DNA from: JASGDB01 sp049841315
GTDB lineage: Bacteria > Bacteroidota > Bacteroidia > Flavobacteriales > Weeksellaceae
Assembly (NCBI GenBank): GCA_049841315.1
Contig: JASGDB010000048.1
Location: 22,854-86,853, forward strand
Direction: 5' to 3'
Length of the DNA: 64,000 nucleotides
The notes beneath the pieces were generated by a model that saw nothing but the letters and a program-made list of their open reading frames with translations, was not told the origin of the DNA and did not search any database. The position numbers and the translations under genes were made by a program. Below are positions 19,521 to 27,465 of this stretch, one piece after another. Position 1 is the first letter of the stretch. Every line of letters starts with the position of its first letter.

Positions 19521-20111
19521 ATGAAAACCTACACGGATAGTCAGCTGATTACCCAATACAAAAACGGAAGTGAAAAAGCCCTTTCTGCCCTTATAGAACG
19601 GCATCAGAAAGATTTGTTCACCTATATCTACTATAAGATACTGGATGAAGATTTGGCAAACGATATTTTTCAGGAAACCTTTATGAAAATTATCGTAACT
19701 TTCAAAGAAAACCGGTATAACGAGGAGGGGAAATTCATCATTTGGGCAAAAAGAATTGCGCACAACCTCATCATTGACCATTTCAGGCTCAAAACCAAGC
19801 ACAACAAAGTTTCCGAAACATCCTTTGACAACGAAGAATATTCCATTTTCGATTTGATTTCGGAAAAAGAGGAAAATATTGAGGAACGGCTTGTTTCACA
19901 ACAGATTCATTCCGACCTTATGAAGATGCTGGAGTTTCTTCCGGACAATCAGCAGGAAGTGATTAAACTGAGGTTTTTTGACGGGCTGAGCTTCAAAGAA
20001 ATCGCAGAACAAACGGAAACCAGCATCAATACCACATTAGGGCGAGTTCGGTACGCACTCATCAATCTCAGAAAAATTATGGAAGAGAACCGTATTATTT
20101 TGACAAGGTAA
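19521..20111 (+). CDS. ECF-type RNA polymerase sigma factor
   Basis: About 196 aa of the sigma-70 ECF class. Region 2 contains the DIFQETFMKII segment and WAKRIAHNLIIDHFR, and region 4 contains LRFFDGLSFKEIAEQ followed by a helix-turn-helix (INTTLGRVRYALINLRK). The ATG at 19521 (MKTYTDSQL) is preferred to a GTG at 19503. No anti-sigma factor gene with a membrane helix follows; instead a 44-codon gene lies downstream. Confidence 0.9.
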   Translation: MKTYTDSQLITQYKNGSEKALSALIERHQKDLFTYIYYKILDEDLANDIFQETFMKIIVTFKENRYNEEGKFIIWAKRIAHNLIIDHFRLKTKHNKVSETSFDNEEYSIFDLISEKEENIEERLVSQQIHSDLMKMLEFLPDNQQEVIKLRFFDGLSFKEIAEQTETSINTTLGRVRYALINLRKIMEENRIILTR

Positions 20112-20160
20112 TACAATATTTTTTTCAGGCTCTCGTTTAAACAGAAAAACAAACCCGCCT

Positions 20161-20295
20161 ATGAAAAATAACAACACTCTTTCCGTGAAAATTTTGAAAC
20201 CAAAAAAACAAACGGTAGATTTTCTGCTGAAATTTTCCAAAAGTATCGCAGTGATTGGGAATGAACAAAAAAAATATGTGATTTCCAAAAACTGA
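20161..20295 (+). CDS. 44-aa basic peptide downstream of the sigma factor
   Basis: ATG to TGA, 44 codons, 49 bases after the sigma factor stop. The product begins MKNNNTLSVKILKPKKQT and is rich in Lys, with a hydrophobic middle (VDFLLKFSKSIAVI). Codon use looks like its neighbours. No family is assigned; I suspect a conserved partner of this sigma factor because of position, but could not verify it. Confidence 0.55.
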   Translation: MKNNNTLSVKILKPKKQTVDFLLKFSKSIAVIGNEQKKYVISKN

Positions 20296-20311
20296 AAAGT
20301 AATTATTTGAT

Positions 20312-20319
20312 TAAATTTG
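20312..20319 (+). promoter_or_regulatory. -7 promoter box of the HAD gene
   Basis: TAAATTTG, matching TAnnTTTG, ends 6 bases before the ATG at 20326. The transcript would start at or next to the start codon. Confidence 0.5.
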
Positions 20320-20325
20320 TGCCTT

Positions 20326-21024
20326 ATGAAAAACATAAGGCACATTTTTTTTGACCTTGACAATACGCTCTGGGACCACCGCAAAAACGCATATCTCACC
20401 CTGAAAGAAATTTTTGAACGAGAACAGGTACAAAAAAATCATCAGCTTGATTTTGAGGATTTTCATAGGGAATATTTTACCATTAATGAAAACCTTTGGG
20501 CAAAAATCCGAGACGGGGAAATCGACAAGGAATATCTGCGGAAACACCGTTTTTACGATTCTTTTCTGTTTTTCGGGATTGATGATGAAGAACTTGCCCG
20601 GCGTTTTGAAAATAATTTCCTGGACGAAATCCTGAAATACAACGAACTCGTTCCCGATGCATTTGAAATTCTGGAATATCTTTCCGAAAAAAAGTATGTT
20701 CTGCATATTCTTTCCAACGGTTTTGAAGAAGTAACCTACAGAAAAACAGAACTTTCCGGAATTAAAAATTTTTTCCGAACGATTACGAGCGCAGACGAAA
20801 TCAATATCCGCAAGCCTCAACCCGAAATCTACGAATACGGACTAAAAAAAGCCTCAGCCTCAAAAGAAGAATCCGTCATGATTGGCGACGACTGGACTGC
20901 CGATGTGGAAGGCGCAAAATCTTTCGGAATTGAAGCGGTTTTCTTTGATGTTTTTGATGATAATTTCTCGCACGAAAACATAAAATCCATTAAAAAACTT
21001 TCGGAGCTGAAAGCGATTTTATGA
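20326..21024 (+). CDS. HAD-family phosphatase, YjjG type
   Basis: Predicted 5'-nucleotidase or small-phosphate hydrolase, 232 aa. Motif I is FFDLDNTLWDH with the nucleophilic and acid/base Asp residues; motif II is LSNG; motif III and IV are the Lys in RKPQPEIY and MIGDDWTADVEGAK. The helical cap between motifs I and II matches the YjjG/HAD IA subfamily. The ATG at 20326 follows the promoter box directly. Confidence 0.9.
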   Translation: MKNIRHIFFDLDNTLWDHRKNAYLTLKEIFEREQVQKNHQLDFEDFHREYFTINENLWAKIRDGEIDKEYLRKHRFYDSFLFFGIDDEELARRFENNFLDEILKYNELVPDAFEILEYLSEKKYVLHILSNGFEEVTYRKTELSGIKNFFRTITSADEINIRKPQPEIYEYGLKKASASKEESVMIGDDWTADVEGAKSFGIEAVFFDVFDDNFSHENIKSIKKLSELKAIL

Positions 21025-21128
21025 TTAAATTTTTGATACATTATTTTTTGATAAAAAGGCTGAAAAAAGTATGAAAAAGAGAGTTTTTACGATAGGGCTC
21101 AATGAATAGATAATTGTAAATAAATTAC

Positions 21129-21136
21129 TAATTTTG
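21129..21136 (+). promoter_or_regulatory. -7 promoter box of lysA
   Basis: TAATTTTG, about 52 bases before the lysA start. I see no lysine riboswitch-like structure in the leader. Confidence 0.5.
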
Positions 21137-21187
21137 CACGGTTAAAAAATCACTCATTACTTATCACTCATCAATCATAATTTAAAG

Positions 21188-22387
21188 ATGACTAACAAAG
21201 ACTTACTGAAAATCGCAGGAGATTACGGAACTCCCGTGTATGTGTACGATGTGGAAAGCATCAAAGAGCAATATGAAAAACTCACGTCCTCTTTTTCTAA
21301 GAAAACGAAGTTTTTCTATGCGGCGAAGGCTTTAACCAACATTAATATATTGAAGTATGTCAATAAGTTAGGAGCGAATCTGGATTGCGTTTCCATTAAT
21401 GAAGTGAAACTCGGTTTGAAAGCGGGATTTCCCTCCGACAGAATTCTTTTCACGCCGAACTGCGTGGATTTAGCGGAAATCGAACTGGCAATGGAACTGA
21501 AAGTTCACATCAATATTGATAATATCTCGATTTTAGAACAATTCGGGAATAAATACGGCGGTTCTTATCCGATTTTTGTGAGAATTAATCCGCATATTTT
21601 TGCGGGAGGAAATTATAAAATTTCGACAGGTCATATCGATTCCAAATTCGGGATTTCCATTCATCAACTGCGTCATATTGAGCGTATTGCGAAAACTACG
21701 GGAGTGAATGTGGAAGGTCTGCACATGCACACCGGAAGCGAAATCAAAGACCCTGATGTTTTCCTGCAAGGTCTGGAAATTATGTTTGAACTCGCCGAAC
21801 ATTTCCCGAATCTGAAATATCTGGATATGGGAAGCGGTTTCAAAGTTCCGTATCAGGACGGCGAAATGGAAACCGACGTTCATTCTCTCGGAAAAAAAGT
21901 GGAAAAAGCACTGGCAGATTATACCAAAGAAAGCGGAAGAAAATTTGAATTGTGGTTCGAGCCGGGAAAATTTCTCGTGAGCAAAAGCGGACATTTTTTG
22001 GTAAAAGCAAATGTGATTAAACAAACGACGGCAACCGTTTTTGTAGGCGTAAATTCAGGATTCAATCATCTGATTCGTCCGATGTTCTACGATTCGTATC
22101 ACATTATTGAAAATCTTTCCAATCCGAAAGGAGCAGAGAGAATTTACACCGTAGTCGGCAACATCTGCGAAACCGATACTTTCGCGTGGGACAGAAAAAT
22201 CAACGAAGTGCGGGAAGGTGATATTTTAGTGTTCAGAAATGCCGGAGCGTATGGTTTTGAGATGAGTTCCAACTTCAATTCGAGATTGAAACCTGCGGAA
22301 GTGATGTTTATTGACGGAAAAGCACATCTCATCAGAAAACGTGATGAGTTTGAAGATTTATTGAAAAATCAGATTGAGGTGCTGTAA
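21188..22387 (+). CDS. lysA: Diaminopimelate decarboxylase
   Basis: PLP-dependent last step of lysine synthesis, meso-diaminopimelate to lysine; 399 aa. The PLP lysine is in FFYAAKALTN (about 46-55), with HMHTGSEI and the Gly-rich MGSGFKVPYQ motif for phosphate binding, and EPGKFLVSKSG. The C-terminal Cys motif VVGNICETDTF carries the active-site Cys contributed across the dimer. Type III PLP fold throughout. Confidence 0.96.
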   Translation: MTNKDLLKIAGDYGTPVYVYDVESIKEQYEKLTSSFSKKTKFFYAAKALTNINILKYVNKLGANLDCVSINEVKLGLKAGFPSDRILFTPNCVDLAEIELAMELKVHINIDNISILEQFGNKYGGSYPIFVRINPHIFAGGNYKISTGHIDSKFGISIHQLRHIERIAKTTGVNVEGLHMHTGSEIKDPDVFLQGLEIMFELAEHFPNLKYLDMGSGFKVPYQDGEMETDVHSLGKKVEKALADYTKESGRKFELWFEPGKFLVSKSGHFLVKANVIKQTTATVFVGVNSGFNHLIRPMFYDSYHIIENLSNPKGAERIYTVVGNICETDTFAWDRKINEVREGDILVFRNAGAYGFEMSSNFNSRLKPAEVMFIDGKAHLIRKRDEFEDLLKNQIEVL

Positions 22388-22403
22388 TTTTTTTAAAATA
22401 TTC

Positions 22404-22453
22404 CGGCTCGGAGAGCCGAACGATGCTTAACCTTGTACGCTTGCCGTGCAAGG
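22404..22453 (+). repeat. GGA-loop double-hairpin repeat, plus-strand copy
   Basis: Hairpin 1 CGGCTC-GGA-GAGCCG (22404-22418), then AAC, then GATGCTTAACC overlapping hairpin 2 (CCTTGTACG with CGTGCAAGG, one G-T pair, to 22453). The same architecture with unrelated stem sequences occurs at 34210-34261 and, inverted, at 34119-34166. Confidence 0.65.
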
Positions 22454-22467
22454 AGAAGAAAAAAACA

Positions 22468-22500
22468 GAAAATGCCGGATTTTCTTTCGGCATTTTCGTA
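22468..22500 (+). terminator. Terminator-like hairpin after lysA
   Basis: GAAAATGCCG (22468-22477) pairs with CGGCATTTTC (22488-22497). The T content is inside the stem, with only a short T run after it. Confidence 0.6.
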
Positions 22501-22524
22501 CATTTACCATACAAATTTTGTGTG

Positions 22525-23013
22525 ATGAAAACGTTTTATTTACTCGCAGGATTATTCCTTTCCATCAATGTTTATGCACAGTCAATGGATATAGAAGACA
22601 GAGATGATTCCTTTATTCTGGAAAACAACAAGAATATCCAAAAAATTGAAATTCAGCAGCCGTTTTACCAGATTCCGGTGAAAGGTTGTAAGGATTTCAC
22701 TTCCGCAGGTTTTGAAGGAGGAGCAAAAGCATACAGCAACCTCCTCAGAAATAATATGTACACTTTTCTCAATACCAATTATTACACGCTGGACGGAACT
22801 TTTTCATTTACACTTACCATTAATGAAAACGGAAAAATTTCCAATATTGAAGGTACTCCGAAAATTCCAAACAGCGAAATCTTTTTTGATGATATGAAAT
22901 ATGTGATTCGAAGAATCAGCCAAAACTGGGCTCCCGCAAAATGCGGCGGAAAAGCAGTTTCATCACAAATGAAGATTAAAATGAATTTTTCATCGGTAAC
23001 TGCGGATTTGTAA
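22525..23013 (+). CDS. Secreted hypothetical protein
   Basis: About 162 aa, starting at MKTFYLLAGLFLSINVYAQ, a signal peptide with cleavage near YAQ. The frame continues upstream but that part covers the terminator hairpin, so the later start is preferred. The mature protein ends with a TonB-C-like layout (DGTFSFTLTINENGKISNIE, then IRRISQNWAPAKCGGKAVSS), suggesting a periplasmic TonB-C-type domain, inferred. Two Cys may form a disulfide. Confidence 0.75.
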   Translation: MKTFYLLAGLFLSINVYAQSMDIEDRDDSFILENNKNIQKIEIQQPFYQIPVKGCKDFTSAGFEGGAKAYSNLLRNNMYTFLNTNYYTLDGTFSFTLTINENGKISNIEGTPKIPNSEIFFDDMKYVIRRISQNWAPAKCGGKAVSSQMKIKMNFSSVTADL

Positions 23014-23082
23014 TTTGTCCGGTAAATACTGAAAGAAAATTGTAATTCCCGGTTTGCGACTTACAGAGCAGGATACAAAAAT

Positions 23083-24243
23083 TTAATAATTTTCGTAAAT
23101 GTATTTCAAAATTATTTTGTCTTGCTCCATGAGTGGTATTTTTCTTCTTTCCATGGCTTTTTCGGCAACTTCGTAGGCTTTTTCCAGTTTGAATTTTTCA
23201 TCGCCTTTCATGCCGCCCCAACTGAAATTGTCTACCAGATTCGGCGGAAAACCGGTTTTGAAAATATTGGCGGCAACTCCGACCACTGTTCCTGTGTTCA
23301 ACTGTGTATTAATCGCGGTTTTGGAATGGTCGCCCATAATCAGTCCGGCAAACTGCAATCCTGTATCGAGGAATCTTTTGGCTCTGTAATTCCATAATTT
23401 TACGGAAGCGTAATTGTTTTTAAGATTGGAAGAATTGGTATCCGCACCGAGATTGCACCATTCGCCGATTACGGAATTTCCTACAAAACCGTCATGTCCT
23501 TTATTGGAATATCCGAAAATCACGATATTATTCACTTCTCCGCCCACTTTGGAATGAGGGCCGATTGTTGTTGCGCCGTATATTTTCGCACCGAGATTGA
23601 ATTTTGAACCTTCACACAAAGCTATCGGACCGCGCAGATTGCAGCCTTCCATTACTTCGGCATCTTTTCCGATGTAGATTTTTCCGGTTTTGGTATTCAG
23701 GGTGGAAAATTCGATTTGCGCACCTTCTTCGATGAACAAATCTTTTTTATCTCCCAAAAACCCATTTGTAGAAGACAATTCCTGGGATTTTCTGTTTTTC
23801 GTTAAAAATTCAAAATCGTAATCAATGGCTTTTTCATTAAAAGAAAACAAATCCGTCGGCTGTCTGAAAAACAAAAGTTCCTCGTGGATGTCCGTCATTT
23901 TTTCAATCTGATTCAGAGAGAAATTTTCCATGTTCAGTTTTGCTGCGATGACTTCGTTTTCGTACACCAGTGCTTCACCGGATTGCAAATTTCTGATGCT
24001 TTCCAAAACATTTTCAGTCGGAATGAAATTCGGAACAATCAGCAGGGATTCTTTTGCATCGGGTTTTGGGTATTTTTCCTGAAGAAAATCCTCTGTGATA
24101 AAGGAAACATCAGTTGAATCCAGCAATTTCTGCCATCTTTCCGAAAAGGTGAGGATTCCGCATCGCATTTCCGCAACGGGTCTTGTAAAAGTAAGCGGAA
24201 GAAAATCTTCCCAGTATTGTGAGTCTGAAAAAACTAATTGCAT
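23083..24243 (-). CDS. GlmU-like sugar nucleotidyl/acyltransferase family protein
   Basis: A 386-aa protein of a Bacteroidota GlmU-related family. The N-terminal part (about 1-170) resembles a degenerate nucleotidyltransferase domain (LPLTFTRPVAEMRCGI). From about 175 it has hexapeptide repeats of a left-handed beta helix (GKIYIGKDAEVMEG, IYGATTIGPHSKVGGEVNN, NTGTVVGVAANIF). Likely acts on sugar phosphates for cell-envelope precursors; the exact substrate is unknown. It ends 69 bases after the convergent secreted-protein gene. Confidence 0.8.
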   Translation of the reverse strand: MQLVFSDSQYWEDFLPLTFTRPVAEMRCGILTFSERWQKLLDSTDVSFITEDFLQEKYPKPDAKESLLIVPNFIPTENVLESIRNLQSGEALVYENEVIAAKLNMENFSLNQIEKMTDIHEELLFFRQPTDLFSFNEKAIDYDFEFLTKNRKSQELSSTNGFLGDKKDLFIEEGAQIEFSTLNTKTGKIYIGKDAEVMEGCNLRGPIALCEGSKFNLGAKIYGATTIGPHSKVGGEVNNIVIFGYSNKGHDGFVGNSVIGEWCNLGADTNSSNLKNNYASVKLWNYRAKRFLDTGLQFAGLIMGDHSKTAINTQLNTGTVVGVAANIFKTGFPPNLVDNFSWGGMKGDEKFKLEKAYEVAEKAMERRKIPLMEQDKIILKYIYENY

Positions 24244-24297
24244 ATTTTTAGTTCAAAGTTTAGGGTTTATAGTTCGGACTTAACAAAAATACAAATA

Positions 24298-24326
24298 AAA
24301 AAGCCTTCCAAAAACTTGAAAGGCTT
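24298..24326 (-). terminator. Terminator after rpmE2
   Basis: On the minus strand AAGCCTTTC and GGAAGGCTT form an 8-of-9 stem followed by TTTTTT, 21 bases after the L31 stop codon. Confidence 0.8.
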
Positions 24327-24346
24327 AAAATATCATTTACAAAAAA

Positions 24347-24598
24347 TTATTTTGCGAATTTTTTGTATTTGTTCATGAACTTGTCTACTCTACCGGCCGT
24401 GTCAACCAGCTTGGTTTTCCCTGTGTAGAACGGGTGGGAAGTAGAAGAAATTTCCATTTTGATTAATGGGTATTCTTGTCCTTCGTATTCGATTGTGTCT
24501 TTAGTTTCCGCAGTTGATTTGCAAAGAAACGTTTCTTCGTTACTCATGTCTTTGAAAACAACGAGTCTATAATTTTCTGGGTGAATTCCGCTTTTCAT
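24347..24598 (-). CDS. rpmE2: Ribosomal protein bL31, type B
   Basis: An 83-aa 50S subunit protein. The start MKSGIHPENYRLVVFKDMS and the FLCKSTA and SSTSHPFYTGK motifs identify the zinc-free type B form, lacking the CxxC pair of type A. The frame extends 41 codons upstream, but family length and the promoter at 24678-24685 put the start at 24598. The leader is about 70 bases. Confidence 0.95.
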   Translation of the reverse strand: MKSGIHPENYRLVVFKDMSNEETFLCKSTAETKDTIEYEGQEYPLIKMEISSTSHPFYTGKTKLVDTAGRVDKFMNKYKKFAK

Positions 24599-24677
24599 AT
24601 CTGAAATTGTATTTAGCTTGGTTAAACTTTTTTTTGAAGAAATGGTAATGGCACTTCTTCCGGTAAAATTTAGGTTG

Positions 24678-24685
24678 CAAAAATA
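24678..24685 (-). promoter_or_regulatory. -7 promoter box of rpmE2
   Basis: TATTTTTG on the minus strand, about 80 bases before the L31 start. The long leader leaves room for the self-regulation common in ribosomal protein genes, but I see no specific structure. Confidence 0.5.
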
Positions 24686-24851
24686 CAAATACTTTTTGAA
24701 CCTGCAAATTCCTTTTTGCAATATTTTGAATTTTAGAGAGTAGAGGCTTTGTAATGCTTTGTTTTTAAGAGGTTTGAAATCAAATTTTCATATATTTTGA
24801 TGATTTTGACAACTCAAAATTATATATTACTTTCGTGAAAATTTTTCAGAA

Positions 24852-26462
24852 ATGCAGATTTATTTCCGGTATTTTTTATTGCTGTTTATTGTTGTTACGG
24901 GGTTTTATTTTGTGTCAAGCTGGATGCAGCTGCCGGAAGGCTGCCGTTTTATTTATCCGATAGATGATGCGTATATTCATCTGGCACTGGCGAGAAACTT
25001 CGCAGATTATGGAGTGTGGAGCGTGAATACATCCGGTTTCGACAGTGCTTCTTCTTCCATATTATATACATTGATGCTGAGCTTTTGCATTAAAATTTTT
25101 GGAGATTGGGAGTATTATCCTTTGTTGATTAATGTGGTTTTCGGTTTTCTCACGATTGATGCGGTTTACCGTTATTTCAAAGATTTCTATGGAAAACAGG
25201 AGATGCTTTGGGCGATTGTTCTTTTGCTTCCCTTTACCTTATTATATATGATGGTGCTGATGGGGATGGAGCATACGCTTCACATGTTTCTGATGGTGTT
25301 GGCGGTTTTTTTCATACATAAAAATGTCAATTCAGGATTCAGAAAAAAGGATTTTCTGATTTTGCTGCTCATTACGTTCTTTATTTCCATTGTCAGGTTT
25401 GAAAGCATGTTTTTCACGGCATCTCTGGCGTTTGCGCTTTTCTTGCGGAAAAATTTTGGAAAAGGTACAGCGGTTTTGCTGACGGGTTTTCTTCCGATAA
25501 TTATATTTGGTATTATTTCTGAAAAGAACGGAGGGTTTTTCTTCCCGAATTCAGTAATGGTGAAAGGAACGTATCCTGAAGGGAATCATTTTTTTTTCAA
25601 TGTATGGCAGATTTTTGAGGAAGGTATTTTGCTGAATACGAGTTTTTACAAATGCCTGTTTTTCCCTTTTCTGATATTGCTGTTTTTCCTGATTCAAAAA
25701 TATAAAGGAAAAAAAATGGCAGATGTGTTCAAAAATGAAACCCTTATCATTACGATTGTCTGCATGGGAATCCAGCAGTCGCTTTTCGCTTTTCTGAAAT
25801 ACCGCTACGAGAATTATGTGATGATTTCCGTTCTTTTGCTCATTATTCCGGTGATTTCCGTTTTTGTTAAAAATTTCAAAAAAGAAAATTACCGCTTTGA
25901 TGTTTCAAAATTGATAACGGCAGGAAGTATTTTGGTGGTTATTGCTGTTTCTGTTTACCGCTTCGGGTATCATCATATTGGATTAATGAAAGCCGGTAAA
26001 GGAATTAATGAGCAGCAGATAGAGATGTCGAGATTTTTGGGGGAATATTACAAAGGAGAAAAAATTGTTGCCAATGATATCGGTGCGATTTCGTATTTCA
26101 GCCACGTTCAGCTTTTGGATATGGTAGGGCTTGGAAGTACGGATATTGCGAGGGTGAAAATTGCCAATAAGCATAATTCAAGGGAGGTATATATAGTGAA
26201 CAACAAAAAATACATCACCGGATATGTTGCAAAAAATCATTACAGAATAGCGGTCATCTATCCGGAATGGTTTCCGGGAAATCCTCCTTCCGAATGGATT
26301 CCTGTTGCTTCATGGACGATTCCTGAGGAGTACGGCCCTGCAATTCGGCGCGTGGTATTTTATGCCTGTACTCCTTCAGAAGTGAAACCGCTTCGGGAAA
26401 ACCTCTCACAATTCAATCTCAATCCGAATGTGACACAGTGGTTTTATATCTATAAACGCTAA
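24852..26462 (+). CDS. Polytopic GT-C-type membrane glycosyltransferase candidate
   Basis: A 536-aa protein with about ten hydrophobic segments in residues 1-385 and a soluble C-terminal domain. The DDAYIHLALARNFADYG segment in the first external loop (about 36-55) is the kind of acidic motif found in GT-C (GT39/ArnT/PMT-like) enzymes that use lipid-linked sugars. No close family is recognised. It stands alone between rpmE2 and the str operon. Transfer of a lipid-linked sugar to an envelope acceptor is inferred only. Confidence 0.6.
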   Translation: MQIYFRYFLLLFIVVTGFYFVSSWMQLPEGCRFIYPIDDAYIHLALARNFADYGVWSVNTSGFDSASSSILYTLMLSFCIKIFGDWEYYPLLINVVFGFLTIDAVYRYFKDFYGKQEMLWAIVLLLPFTLLYMMVLMGMEHTLHMFLMVLAVFFIHKNVNSGFRKKDFLILLLITFFISIVRFESMFFTASLAFALFLRKNFGKGTAVLLTGFLPIIIFGIISEKNGGFFFPNSVMVKGTYPEGNHFFFNVWQIFEEGILLNTSFYKCLFFPFLILLFFLIQKYKGKKMADVFKNETLIITIVCMGIQQSLFAFLKYRYENYVMISVLLLIIPVISVFVKNFKKENYRFDVSKLITAGSILVVIAVSVYRFGYHHIGLMKAGKGINEQQIEMSRFLGEYYKGEKIVANDIGAISYFSHVQLLDMVGLGSTDIARVKIANKHNSREVYIVNNKKYITGYVAKNHYRIAVIYPEWFPGNPPSEWIPVASWTIPEEYGPAIRRVVFYACTPSEVKPLRENLSQFNLNPNVTQWFYIYKR

Positions 26463-26496
26463 TCTCAGCAATGTTAAAAAATTTATTTCCAGGTGT

Positions 26497-26526
26497 TTGT
26501 CAGTTAAAAAATTATTCATACTTTTG
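26497..26526 (+). promoter_or_regulatory. str operon promoter
   Basis: TTG (26497-26499) and TACTTTTG (26519-26526) spaced by 19 bases, a full match to the flavobacterial consensus; the leader to rpsL is about 20 bases. Confidence 0.75.
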
Positions 26527-26550
26527 CACCCTAAAATATAAAGCAATCAA

Positions 26551-26958
26551 ATGCCTACTATTCAACAATTAGTAAGAAAAGGAAGAGCCACGCTTGCCAA
26601 GAAGAGCAAATCGGCTGCCCTTGATTCTTGTCCACAAAGACGAGGTGTATGTACGAGAGTATATACTACCACTCCGAAGAAACCAAACTCTGCACTTAGA
26701 AAAGTTGCAAGGGTAAGACTTTCTAACGGTAAAGAAGTCAACGCTTATATCCCGGGCGAAGGACATAATCTTCAAGAGCACTCGATAGTATTGGTACGTG
26801 GAGGAAGGGTGAAAGACCTACCGGGAGTACGTTATCACATCGTAAGAGGTGCATTAGACACCGCTGGTGTAAATGGTAGAACACAAAGACGTTCCAAATA
26901 CGGAGCGAAAAGACCAAAACCGGGTGCAGCACCAGCCGCAGCAGGTAAGAAAAAGTAA
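26551..26958 (+). CDS. rpsL: Ribosomal protein uS12
   Basis: A 135-aa 30S decoding-centre protein. It starts MPTIQQLVRKGR and contains KKPNSALRKVARVRL, which includes the Lys commonly mutated to streptomycin resistance, and PGVRYHIVRG. The tail after the S12 core is Ala/Pro-rich (PAAAGKKK). First gene of the str operon. Confidence 0.98.
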   Translation: MPTIQQLVRKGRATLAKKSKSAALDSCPQRRGVCTRVYTTTPKKPNSALRKVARVRLSNGKEVNAYIPGEGHNLQEHSIVLVRGGRVKDLPGVRYHIVRGALDTAGVNGRTQRRSKYGAKRPKPGAAPAAAGKKK

Positions 26959-26983
26959 TCATTAATTTTTAAGAAACGAAACA

Positions 26984-27460
26984 ATGAGAAAGACGAAAGC
27001 GAAAAAAAGACCGTTGTTACCGGATCCTAAATTTAATGATCAACTGGTAACAAGATTCGTAAACAACTTGATGCTTGATGGTAAAAAATCCATCGCATTC
27101 AAAATTTTCTATGATGCATTAGACATCGTGGAATCTAAAAAAGGAGATAACGAAAAATCTTCTTTGGAAATTTGGAAAGACGCTCTTACCAACGTAATGC
27201 CTCACGTAGAAGTGCGTTCAAGAAGAGTTGGAGGTGCTAACTTCCAGATTCCGATGCCAATCAGAGCCGACAGAAAAATTTCTATGGCAATGAAATGGCT
27301 CATCAAATACGCAAAAGCAAGAAACGATAAGTCGATGGCACTTAAACTTTCTGCTGAAATCATCGCCGCTTCGAGAGAAGAAGGTGCTGCTTTCAAAAAG
27401 AAATCAGATACTCACAAAATGGCGGAAGCAAACAAAGCCTTCTCACACTTTAGATTTTAA
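26984..27460 (+). CDS. rpsG: Ribosomal protein uS7
   Basis: A 158-aa 30S protein that nucleates assembly of the small subunit head. Motifs include a Lys-rich N-terminus, VTRFVNNLMLDGKKS, PHVEVRSRRVGGANFQIPM and the C-terminal KMAEANKAFSHFRF. It follows rpsL by 25 bases. Confidence 0.98.
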   Translation: MRKTKAKKRPLLPDPKFNDQLVTRFVNNLMLDGKKSIAFKIFYDALDIVESKKGDNEKSSLEIWKDALTNVMPHVEVRSRRVGGANFQIPMPIRADRKISMAMKWLIKYAKARNDKSMALKLSAEIIAASREEGAAFKKKSDTHKMAEANKAFSHFRF

Positions 27461-27465
27461 TTAAA

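Noticed and set aside
21137..21187. Lysine riboswitch upstream of lysA
   Set aside because: The leader is short and AT-rich and shows none of the long paired structure required.
23083..24243. Calling this gene glmU
   Set aside because: The nucleotidyltransferase part is too diverged and the family has its own members beside true glmU.
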